A stretch of 64,000 nt of DNA. It comes from Burkholderiaceae bacterium (GTDB lineage Bacteria; Pseudomonadota; Gammaproteobacteria; Burkholderiales; Burkholderiaceae_C). The notes beneath the pieces are model-generated. The model was not told where the DNA came from. It ran no database searches and was given only the letters and a program-made list of their open reading frames with translations. A program made the translations under genes and the position numbers. This document shows, one piece after another, positions 56,552 through 64,000 of this stretch. Position 1 is the first letter of the stretch. Every line of letters starts with the position of its first letter. The stretch covers positions 17,288 through 81,287 of the forward strand of contig JAIEMS010000021.1 in NCBI GenBank assembly GCA_019751915.1, written 5' to 3'.

Positions 56552-59526
56552 GCCAGCAGCGCGGTAAAGCGATCCATCAGGGCCGCATCAGAAAACTCTA
56601 AGCTCGTTTGCACCGCTGTGGCGCGCATTTGGCGCAAAGAGGCATCATCTTCAGGCTGGCCCAGCACTTGGGCCGTCCAATCGACCAGCTCTTCCGGGGT
56701 GCTGTAAATGTAGCCCGACACCTTGTGCTGCACCGTGGCTGCCGGGCCACCGAGCCGAAACACCATGGGCACACAACCGGCTGACATGGCCTCGACCACC
56801 GAGATGCCAAAGTGCTCACAACGGTGCGGCTCCACCAGCTCATCGACCCCTACGCCTGCAGCATGCCAATAAACCGAGCTATCGGCATACAGCGCAGCAA
56901 TGGTTTCTTGCGACGCATTAACATGAAACTGCACCGGCAAGCCCGCTGCCTGCGCGACCAGTTTTTCGTAGTGGGCCATATGCCGAGGCTCTGCCGAGAG
57001 CGATCCGGCCAAATGCAGCGTGGTATCGGGGTTGCGGGCATGCAGCTTTTTGAAGGCCTCAATCATGAAATCGTGCCGCTTGGAGTGCCCGCCGACAAAA
57101 AACCGCCCGACACTCACCACCTGTTGGCGCTTGGGTGCCACAGCAACCCCTAAACTGGCCGGTGGAGCCAGCACAGCCGAAGGCGATACGACCGATACCG
57201 GCACATTGCCCACCCCCATGTGGGCGGCTTCGCGGCTGTAGTGCTTTGCCACAAACGGGCTGTAAAGCACCACCCGCTCGTAGCCAGCCATCATGCCGAC
57301 ATGCCGGCCCAGCCAATCGGCAGGTGTTGGAAACGGAAACTGGCAGATAAACACATTGCGCCGTGCCAATGCTGCGCACGGGGGCAGAACCTCGTTGCCC
57401 ATCACCACCGACCAATCAAACGGCCCCAGCCGTGCCAGTGCATCGGTGGTTGCCAAAGCGATACCCTCTAGCGGTAAATCGAGGTCTTGCCCCAACTTGA
57501 GCAGCCGCAGCCGCGAGTACGGGTGCTGGGTCGCCAGCGTCACATTCATGCTGCGGGCCAGCCCTGCTGCAACGGTCAGCAGATAGCGTTCGCCGCCGCC
57601 CGGCACCAAGTGGTACGGTGTAAACAGCACCACAGCGGGCCGACCCGGCACATGGGCCGCCTGCGTAGCCACCGGCGTGGCAGGAATCAACCCCGCCACA
57701 GTCGTTGCCTCACCGCGCAGCACCGCACCCCAGCGCGTCACAAACTGCGCCCGGTTGCGCCGGATGACGGGTTCAATTGCCAACTGCTTGGCAAAGTCGC
57801 GCGAAGTGGCGTTTTCGTGGTGAACAATGCGTGAATCAGGGCAATAGACAATTCGCAAGCCCATTTGCCGAATTTTCATGCACAAATCGGCATCTTCGTA
57901 ATAGGCGGGTTCGTAGCACAAATCAAAGCCCAGTACCTGCGCAAACGTTTCGCGCCGCATGGCCACTGCCGCTGCCGATACATAACCTACATCGCGCTGC
58001 TGCGCATGGGCCGGGTCGTCGGGGTTGCCACCTTTGCCAAATTGTTCGCTGCTGCCATCGGGGTGCACCTGTGCGCCCGCCTCTTGCAACCGGCCATCGG
58101 GGTACACCATCATCGGGCCAGTGGCACCCATGGTTGGGTCGGCTTCGAGCCGGTCAATCAGTGGTGCTAACCAGCCGGGGGTGACGGTGACATCGTTGTT
58201 CAAAAACACGACGTAGCGCCCCAACGATGCTTCAAACCCGATGTTGTTGCCTTCGCCAAAAAAGCGGTTCATACCCACGCGCACCAATTGCGCAGCTACC
58301 CCCAGCGGGGCTAATTGGGCCAAAGATTCATTGGTGCTGCCGTTGTCTACCAGCACCACCTCGTAACGATAGCCCTGAGTGTGTTGCCAGATCGATTGCA
58401 CGCACTCCAGCGTGAGCTGGGGCTTGTTGTAGTTGAGGACGATCAGCGACACCTGCGGCGCTTGCGCCGCATACCATTGGGTGCGCAGCGGAAAATCGCC
58501 TGTCAAGTGGGGCAAGCGTGGCCCGCCATGCAGGGCATCTTGGGCACGGGTCAGCAGTTGCTGCGCTTGCGCCAGCGCAGGCCCCGAGCCTTGGCTGCTG
58601 GTGAGCCGGGCCAGTTGAGCCAGCCGCCGCACCGTGTCCAGCCCCGCACGCAGCGGTGCCGTAATGCGCCACGACAGCGAGGCATGCACTCGCTCCAATG
58701 CCGCCGCGCCTATGCCTGCCTCTTGCCGCGCTTGCTCTAGCGCTTGGGCACTGGCCTGCAATTGCTCGCGGGTTTTCTGGAGTGTCAGCAGCAAGCCTTC
58801 GTGCTCCTGCTGTGCCTGATGGAGTTCTGCCTTGGCTTGCCATTGTGTCTGTTGTGCACTTTGATTTTGTGCTGCCAAGCGCAAACGCAAGTCGGCATTG
58901 CCCGCTTGGGTGCCCAGCAAGGCCACCCGTGCTGCCGCCCCTGCCCCTAGTGCGCCAAACAAGGCTGTAAGTTCTGGCGCTTGCAGCGTCCATTGCCACT
59001 GTGGGTTGTTCGGATCTAGCAACCAGTGCAAACCCTCGGGCAAGGTGGCACCGGGTGCCAGCAAAATGCCCAACCCCTCGCCTGCGGGGGCCACAAAATG
59101 CGGTGCCTGCGCCGCCAGCGTGGCCCATTCTGGCCCGTGTGCAGCGCAACCATGCAACAGCACCACGGCGGTATCGGTCAGTGCCGGTTGCCACTGGGCC
59201 AGTGCCGCGGCCAGCCCACCCGGTGGCACATCGGCCAAGTGCAGCACATCTACCGCCGTGGGGTGGCTGGCATCTGGGGCACTGTGCAATGCCCCCTGCA
59301 CACGGGTATCTAGCCCTAACCACCGTACCGCATCGGCCAAACCGCCCAATGCCACGCCCTCGCCTGCATCCACCGCCAGCACTGCGCGCGGGCGCACTGC
59401 CGCCAGCACCGCAGCCACCAGTGGCGCGTGCAGTGCCCAAGCATGGCCTGCGGCGGTTGCCACAGGTTGCCACCCGGCTGCATGCAAAACCACCGATTGA
59501 AAATTGCCCAGCGCCATTGGATGCAC
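56548..59526 (-). CDS. Three-domain protein: methyltransferase-like, GT2 and GT4 glycosyltransferase
   Basis: 992 residues. Residues 1-190 follow a class I methyltransferase pattern seen in similar fusions (VDVLHLADV, TAVVLLHGC, GEGLGILL) but the SAM glycine motif is degraded (AVDAGEGVAL). Residues about 210-290 form a coiled coil rich in Gln/Glu. A GT2 domain covers about 357-600 (VSLIVLNYNKPQLTLECVQS, VLVDNGSTN, FLNNDVTVTPGW, EDADLCMKIR). A GT4 domain covers about 633-990 (VLFTPYHLVPGGGERYL, VGRFFVGGHSKRHDFMI, EHFGISVVEAMSAG). It probably builds an adaptor or a two-sugar repeat. It leads the minus-strand operon. Confidence 0.88.
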   Translation of the reverse strand: MHPMALGNFQSVVLHAAGWQPVATAAGHAWALHAPLVAAVLAAVRPRAVLAVDAGEGVALGGLADAVRWLGLDTRVQGALHSAPDASHPTAVDVLHLADVPPGGLAAALAQWQPALTDTAVVLLHGCAAHGPEWATLAAQAPHFVAPAGEGLGILLAPGATLPEGLHWLLDPNNPQWQWTLQAPELTALFGALGAGAAARVALLGTQAGNADLRLRLAAQNQSAQQTQWQAKAELHQAQQEHEGLLLTLQKTREQLQASAQALEQARQEAGIGAAALERVHASLSWRITAPLRAGLDTVRRLAQLARLTSSQGSGPALAQAQQLLTRAQDALHGGPRLPHLTGDFPLRTQWYAAQAPQVSLIVLNYNKPQLTLECVQSIWQHTQGYRYEVVLVDNGSTNESLAQLAPLGVAAQLVRVGMNRFFGEGNNIGFEASLGRYVVFLNNDVTVTPGWLAPLIDRLEADPTMGATGPMMVYPDGRLQEAGAQVHPDGSSEQFGKGGNPDDPAHAQQRDVGYVSAAAVAMRRETFAQVLGFDLCYEPAYYEDADLCMKIRQMGLRIVYCPDSRIVHHENATSRDFAKQLAIEPVIRRNRAQFVTRWGAVLRGEATTVAGLIPATPVATQAAHVPGRPAVVLFTPYHLVPGGGERYLLTVAAGLARSMNVTLATQHPYSRLRLLKLGQDLDLPLEGIALATTDALARLGPFDWSVVMGNEVLPPCAALARRNVFICQFPFPTPADWLGRHVGMMAGYERVVLYSPFVAKHYSREAAHMGVGNVPVSVVSPSAVLAPPASLGVAVAPKRQQVVSVGRFFVGGHSKRHDFMIEAFKKLHARNPDTTLHLAGSLSAEPRHMAHYEKLVAQAAGLPVQFHVNASQETIAALYADSSVYWHAAGVGVDELVEPHRCEHFGISVVEAMSAGCVPMVFRLGGPAATVQHKVSGYIYSTPEELVDWTAQVLGQPEDDASLRQMRATAVQTSLEFSDAALMDRFTALLA

Positions 59527-59793
59527 CCCCGAAAATAAAGACCGGCGATTTTAAGCCGCCGTCTTCGGTGGCCGGGCACACTGGCCACCGTTGCATACAG
59601 GCAACAATCAAAGCCAACAGATGCGCTACGAACACCGAACTGTTGCTGGGCTTGCCGATTCGGGTAGACTTGCAGTTAACTCGCTCATTGGAGTGCCGGC
59701 GGCAGTTCATTGGCAATTGAGTTTTTTGGCAGCAAGAAGACATCCTTCGCCAGAATAGTTTTCTAAACTTCATTTCCTTTTAAGGGGATTCAA
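59527..59793 (+). other. Divergent control region between glycosyltransferase and S-layer-like genes
   Basis: 267 bases without a gene. It must hold promoters for both directions. A strong AAGGGGATT ribosome binding site precedes the plus-strand gene. CATTGG occurs twice (59686 and 59708), and ATTGGCAATTGAG follows. I see no convincing -35/-10 pair. Confidence 0.4.
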
Positions 59794-62700
59794 ATGGCTC
59801 TTACGGCAACCCAAGTTCACCAGTTTTACGTCGGCTACTATGGCCGCCCAGCCGATACCGCCGGTCTCGCCTACTGGCAAAACCAAACCGAATCTGCAGC
59901 ACTGGCTGGCTTTTCTGGCAGCGCCGAATTCACTAACCAGTACGCTGGCCTGACCACCACCCAAGATCAGGTTACCAAGGTGTATAACAACCTGCTGGGC
60001 CGTGCGCCCGATGCTGACGGCTTGGCCTACTGGAGCGGCGAAATTACCGCTGGTCGCCAAACTTTGGGCACTCTGTTATTGAGCGTTATCAAGAACGCGC
60101 AGGGCAAAGACGTAACCACCATCGCAGACCGTGTGGCTTATTCCACCTCCTTCAGCGCTGCACTTGATACGCTGACTGAAATCAATGCATACAACGGCAC
60201 GACTGCAACTAACTTGTCCCGCGTCCAAATGGGCAGCATTGTGGCCAGTTCGGTCGGCGACCACGCCTTGTTGGTGAGCGCCACAGCTGCAATCGACTCC
60301 ACTATCGCGACCATCGTCAACGGGGGTACGCCTAGCGGCACCGTGGCACTGACTGCCGGTGTGGACAATATCACAGGCACAGCGGCTAACGAAACCATCA
60401 CTGGTACTATTTCTACCGTTGCGACTGCTACAACGTTTAATTCCACGGACAATATCATTGATACGTCTTCCACCGATGCCGACGTATTGACGGTGACCAT
60501 CGAAGCTGACGTCACTGCAACCAACTCAGGTCTTGTTCGTGGTATCGAAACCATCAACGTGAATGCCAACGCAACGACATTGGCTGGTACGTTGGCCGCT
60601 GTTACGACTCTGGATTTTGACGCAACCAATTTCAGCAACGCTAAAGCGCTCAACTTCGATGTCACCAAGGCTGCCACAGCTGTTGACATTCTGAGTGTGA
60701 CCGCTTTGGCAATCAACAATGCCACTGTGACTGCTAGCGACGATTTCGTGACCACGACTGTTGCTGCTACTGGTGGTACTGGTCAAAATCTGACTGTTGA
60801 TGCCAAGGCTGTTGGTTCTGCAGGTTCTGCAACGTTCGTCACGGTCACCGGTGCAATTGCCGATGTCGCTGTAACGGGTGCTGGTTACCTGAACGCAACT
60901 TCCAACGCCAGCACCGGGCTTCTGTCGGCCACAGCTGCCAAAAGCTTGACTTTGTCTGGTACTGCAGCCAAAGTAATCAAAGCAACGGCCACTGATGGTA
61001 ACGTGACAATTAGCGATGCTACCGCATCGGTCAATACTACCGTCAATGCTACTGGCAATGTTTCGATTGCCAGCTTGTCTGCAGCTGGTAAATTGAACGT
61101 GGTTGCTGGCGGTACCATCGGTTTGACGGGTGTCGTTGGTGCGACCAGCGCTGTGCTTTCTGGTGTTGGTGCTTCTTCTTCTGCTGGCACAGCAAACGCC
61201 CTTACCTCCCTGAGCATTTCCGGCAATGGTGGCGCAGCAACCTACGACTTCACTGCTGGTTCTACTGCACTGGTCGATGTCGCTGTGAGTGGTGATAAAA
61301 ATGTCGGTTTGAAGTTGAGTGCAGCAAGTGTTGAAACCGGTTCTAGTGCTCTGAATGTGGTAGACACCGGAACTGGCACGTTCACTCTGGAACTGGGTAC
61401 TGCTGCCGGTGCTGTTGACCTGCGCAGTGGCAACCTGATTGATAGTTTGGTAGTCAATGTTGACAATGCCAATAAGGCACTGTCTGTTAAGACTGGTCAA
61501 ACCGTGACTTATAAAACTGATCAAGTTGGTGGCGCTGGTGCAACTAGCATTGTTGTTGGTACAGCAGCCGCTGAAGCTGCTAACACAGTGACAGTGAAGC
61601 TTGATGACGCTGTGCGTGATAGCAACGCCGTTGATCTGACAAAACTCACAATCACACAAGCCAAGACTGTCACGATTGATGCTTCAACTGACACTTCTGC
61701 CGCAGGTGCTGCCGTTAAGCATGTGATCGGCACATTGGACGCTTCTGCTGCCAAATCCAATGTCACCATCAATATGGGTGTCAATAACTTGGAATTGGCT
61801 ACCGCTGGTGCAAGCACTGTGAGTGCCACAGGCTCCATCACTGTAACTGGCTCGGGTACCCTGACCGATGCTGCCACCGTGACCAGTCTGACTGCTGGCA
61901 CTTTGGATGCATCGGCCATGACCGGTGCTGTAGAGTTGGACTCGACCACTACGCTGGCGGTGGGTACTATCAAAACTGGTAGCGCCAACGACAAACTGGT
62001 GTTGACTGCAACGGCTGACACCGCTGTGCAAACTGGCCTCGGTAACGACACCGTCACCCTTGCCGCCGTTGATTACAGCGACAAAGTGGTGAACATCGAC
62101 TTGGGTGATGGCACGCTGGATACCTTGAAGTTCCAAACTGGCTCGAAGCTGATCAAGGGTACTTCTGGCACCGTCTCCTTGGCCGGTGTCGAAACTATCG
62201 AGTTTGCCGATGGTGCGAATCAGGAAATTCAGGGCGCATTGCTTAATGGCAAGACCTACAACGTTGTTTCGGCTGCTACTGGTAACATAAACACCGTGGC
62301 TGTCAAAGTAGCTTCTTCTGAAACTGCGGTTGATTTGAGCAAGCTGGTGGGTTCTGCTGCTGTTGAAACCAGCGTGGCTGCCATGACGTTCACCACGAAT
62401 GCAAGTGCCAATACTTCGGCGACTGCAATCAAGGGTGTTGCAGCAGCCAAAAATAACATTACCGGCTCGTCTGTCGGTGGTGACAGTTTGGTGGGCGGCA
62501 GCAAGGTGGATACTTTCAACTACGCAAGTTCTGCGTTGTTGTTCAACTCCAATGCCTTGCTCGATACCATCAGCGGTGGTGATGGCAACGACATCATCAA
62601 CTTTACTGCTACTGGCACTGCGGTGACTGTGGCAGCAACCGACAGCTGGGCCAATGCCAGCAGCGTTGAGCAAATCACGACTGCCACCAACTCGGCTGTC

Positions 62701-63789
62701 ATCAGCCTAACCTTGGGTGCAACGGCCCAGACTGCTGGTATCAACACGATTGATTTGTCTGGCGACACTGGTGCTGATGTTGCTCCTAACGTGATTAACG
62801 TCTCCGCATTCACCACTGGGGTCACCATTACGGGCGCACTGCTTGCTGGTGTCGATAACATTACCGGTGGTAGCGGCAATGACACCATCGTGTACAAGGC
62901 GATAGACGATCTCAACAACGCTGGCACCTTCTTCGACAGCGTTGTTGGCGGCGACGGCACTGATACCTTGTTGCTTGGTACCAGCGCTGGCGGTTTCTCA
63001 CTGACAGCAGCAACCTCGTTTGTTCGTGTGTCTAGCGTCGAAACTATCAAGACGGTTGCTAGCACCACGCTCGGAAGTATCGCGGTCAACGCAGATGCTT
63101 ACGTCGCTGGTATTCGCACCATTGATGTAAGCGCGGGTACTGCTGCTACTGGCAACGTCATTGATGCCAATGCGATTACCGGTGGCGGCCTGACCTTGAT
63201 TGGTTCTGCAACTGGTCAAACGTCTATTACTGGTGGTTCGGGAAATGATGTCATCTCCGGTGGTTCTGTCAACGACACCTTCATCGGTGGCGCTGGTAAT
63301 GACAGCATCTCTTTGGTTGCCGGTGGTACTGATAAAGTTACATTGAGCACAGTTGGAGGCTATGACACTATCACTGGTTTCACTGCAGGTGCAAATACCG
63401 TGACTGGTTATGACAAGCTGGCTGTTGCTGCTTATACGACTTTGGCTGATGCAGCTGCGTTTGCAACTGCTACTCATGACATCACTGTCACAAAAGATCA
63501 AGTCACTGAGTTCAATTACATTTTGACTGGCACAGCGCTGGCTATCTCTGGCGATGGCAGTGGTTTGATTGCAGCACTCAAGACCGTAACTGGTGATGCA
63601 GCACTGGTCTTGACCTCTGTAGCAGGAGAAACAGGTTTCTTGGTGGCTTATCAAGCTGGCAATGCTTATGTGTACAGCTATAACAATGCTGCTGGTGTCA
63701 CAATTGATGCTGGTGAGATCACTTTGGTTGGGGTCTTGAACGGCGTAGCTGCAGGCGCATTGGTATCTGACAACTTCATCGCCATTTAA
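59794..63789 (+). CDS. DUF4214/RTX surface protein, S-layer or adhesin-like
   Basis: 1331 residues with no cysteine that I can find, rich in Thr, Ala, Val, Ser, Asn and Gly, and acidic. Two DUF4214 units open the protein (FYVGYYGRPADTAGLAYW and VYNNLLGRAPDADGLAYW). The long middle is repetitive beta-rich sequence (VETI, TAGVDNITG patterns). Calcium-binding RTX nonapeptide motifs appear near 925 (GGDGNDIIN), 1025 (GGSGNDTIV) and 1147-1175 (GGSGNDVISGG, GGAGNDSIS). There is no N-terminal signal peptide, so a C-terminal signal and type I secretion are expected; no such secretion genes are in the window. Codon use is less GC-rich than in neighbours. The setting beside a polysaccharide export locus recalls S-layer systems anchored on O-antigen. 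Confidence 0.85.
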   Translation: MALTATQVHQFYVGYYGRPADTAGLAYWQNQTESAALAGFSGSAEFTNQYAGLTTTQDQVTKVYNNLLGRAPDADGLAYWSGEITAGRQTLGTLLLSVIKNAQGKDVTTIADRVAYSTSFSAALDTLTEINAYNGTTATNLSRVQMGSIVASSVGDHALLVSATAAIDSTIATIVNGGTPSGTVALTAGVDNITGTAANETITGTISTVATATTFNSTDNIIDTSSTDADVLTVTIEADVTATNSGLVRGIETINVNANATTLAGTLAAVTTLDFDATNFSNAKALNFDVTKAATAVDILSVTALAINNATVTASDDFVTTTVAATGGTGQNLTVDAKAVGSAGSATFVTVTGAIADVAVTGAGYLNATSNASTGLLSATAAKSLTLSGTAAKVIKATATDGNVTISDATASVNTTVNATGNVSIASLSAAGKLNVVAGGTIGLTGVVGATSAVLSGVGASSSAGTANALTSLSISGNGGAATYDFTAGSTALVDVAVSGDKNVGLKLSAASVETGSSALNVVDTGTGTFTLELGTAAGAVDLRSGNLIDSLVVNVDNANKALSVKTGQTVTYKTDQVGGAGATSIVVGTAAAEAANTVTVKLDDAVRDSNAVDLTKLTITQAKTVTIDASTDTSAAGAAVKHVIGTLDASAAKSNVTINMGVNNLELATAGASTVSATGSITVTGSGTLTDAATVTSLTAGTLDASAMTGAVELDSTTTLAVGTIKTGSANDKLVLTATADTAVQTGLGNDTVTLAAVDYSDKVVNIDLGDGTLDTLKFQTGSKLIKGTSGTVSLAGVETIEFADGANQEIQGALLNGKTYNVVSAATGNINTVAVKVASSETAVDLSKLVGSAAVETSVAAMTFTTNASANTSATAIKGVAAAKNNITGSSVGGDSLVGGSKVDTFNYASSALLFNSNALLDTISGGDGNDIINFTATGTAVTVAATDSWANASSVEQITTATNSAVISLTLGATAQTAGINTIDLSGDTGADVAPNVINVSAFTTGVTITGALLAGVDNITGGSGNDTIVYKAIDDLNNAGTFFDSVVGGDGTDTLLLGTSAGGFSLTAATSFVRVSSVETIKTVASTTLGSIAVNADAYVAGIRTIDVSAGTAATGNVIDANAITGGGLTLIGSATGQTSITGGSGNDVISGGSVNDTFIGGAGNDSISLVAGGTDKVTLSTVGGYDTITGFTAGANTVTGYDKLAVAAYTTLADAAAFATATHDITVTKDQVTEFNYILTGTALAISGDGSGLIAALKTVTGDAALVLTSVAGETGFLVAYQAGNAYVYSYNNAAGVTIDAGEITLVGVLNGVAAGALVSDNFIAI

Positions 63790-63804
63790 TTCGTGTTGCC
63801 CTCG

Positions 63805-63827
63805 TAGGTTGGGTTGCTTGCAACCTA
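63805..63827 (+). other. Perfect hairpin after the S-layer-like gene
   Basis: TAGGTTG (63805-63811) pairs with CAACCTA (63821-63827). There is no T run; it is probably an mRNA 3' stabilising stem upstream of the terminator. Confidence 0.45.
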
Positions 63828-63852
63828 ACATCGCGCGGTAAACAGTGCGCAC

Positions 63853-63889
63853 AAACCGCTTCACTCCTTCGGGGGTGGGGCGGTTTTTT
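63853..63889 (+). terminator. Rho-independent terminator of the S-layer-like gene
   Basis: AAACCGC pairs with GCGGTTT across a loop that holds a second stem (CACTCC with GGGGTG), followed by TTTTTT. Confidence 0.8.
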
Positions 63890-63950
63890 CATGGGGGCTG
63901 GGAAGCACCCCCTCCCCCTTGGTCGGGGTACTTCTGGTACAGTCTTTTCC

Positions 63951-64000
63951 ATGAGTTCTATTACCTTCGATACCCATAAGTTTGTTCGCAAACTGCAAGA
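63951..64000 (+). CDS. DUF1640-like protein, N-terminal 16 residues (cut by window edge)
   Basis: The frame from ATG 63951 reads MSSITFDTHKFVRKLQ and runs off the edge. This is the usual start of DUF1640 (coiled-coil, CCDC90/MCUR1-like) proteins in betaproteobacteria. A TACAGT box 13 bases before the start may be its -10. The assignment rests on few residues. Confidence 0.55.
   Translation, partial: MSSITFDTHKFVRKLQ

Noticed and set aside
59686..59740. Promoter with TTGGCA as -35 before the S-layer-like gene
   Set aside because: The nearest -10-like string is 20 bases away, outside the usual spacing, so no promoter was assigned.
60526..63864. Long antisense open frames (377, 329 and 288 codons) within the S-layer-like gene
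   Set aside because: They arise from the repetitive Thr/Ala/Val codon pattern on the other strand. Their Ser/Thr/Cys-rich translations match nothing and no start signals are seen.

Overview
The window is a 64 kb piece of a GC-rich chromosome from a betaproteobacterium, most likely Burkholderiales and close to Comamonadaceae. The evidence is the gene order (yceD-rpmF-plsX-fabHDG-acpP-fabF, rpoE-rseA-mucD-lepA-lepB-rnc-era-recO-pdxJ-acpS, ftsK-lolA-rarA, ppsR/ppsA), the codon usage, and a dispersed palindromic repeat of a type I associate with Comamonadaceae. No rRNA, tRNA or CRISPR array is visible. About 51 protein-coding genes are supported, two of them cut by the window edges.

Layout. 1-3.7 kb: an SDR gene cut by the edge, a secreted dienelactone-hydrolase-like enzyme, a ZIP metal transporter, and a tetrapyrrole-methylase-type methyltransferase overlapping a Maf pyrophosphatase. 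3.7-10.1 kb: yceD, rpmF and the complete type II fatty-acid and phospholipid initiation cluster. 10.1-21.8 kb: the envelope-stress sigma factor RpoE, its anti-sigma factor, and the periplasmic protease MucD with its own sigma-E promoter. A tnpB-only IS200/IS605-type element follows, inserted directly before lepA, and then lepA-lepB-DUF4845-rnc-era-recO-pdxJ-acpS. 21.8-29.2 kb, minus strand: ftsK, lolA, rarA and a single-chain MmeI-like (type IIL) restriction-modification enzyme. 29.4-36.9 kb: trxB, rpmB-rpmG, an RsmB-like methyltransferase, purN, yceH, clpB with a clear sigma-32 promoter, and a small membrane protein. 37-46 kb: ahpC-ahpF, ppsR/ppsA, a DUF4212/sodium-solute symporter pair, an FKBP and an HxlR-type regulator.

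46.2-63.8 kb is a surface-envelope locus built from two convergent operons that meet tail to tail at 52.09 kb. The plus operon makes GDP-D-rhamnose (ManC, Gmd, Rmd), adds a GT4 glycosyltransferase and encodes the ABC permease Wzm. The minus operon encodes a large methyltransferase-like/GT2/GT4 fusion, the ATPase Wzt with a C-terminal cargo domain, a DUF4915 protein, a zinc-finger methyltransferase and a SPASM-type radical SAM enzyme. Divergent from it is a 1331-residue DUF4214/RTX protein that looks like a secreted S-layer or adhesin. A working model is that a D-rhamnose-containing polysaccharide is made and exported here and helps hold, or decorates, this surface protein.

The most unusual signals are these. 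(i) A family of about 50-bp palindromic repeats has at least ten copies, several of them lying in frame inside genes (MmeI-like enzyme, Era, probably LolA, FabD, Wzt). (ii) The TnpB lacks the usual RuvC-II glutamate but has a candidate replacement glutamate downstream, and its ORF runs through the element end into host DNA. (iii) The FtsK gamma domain has all three KOPS-contact positions changed. (iv) Wzm and Wzt are encoded on opposite strands. Gene starts were revised where ribosome binding sites or family N-termini argued for it.
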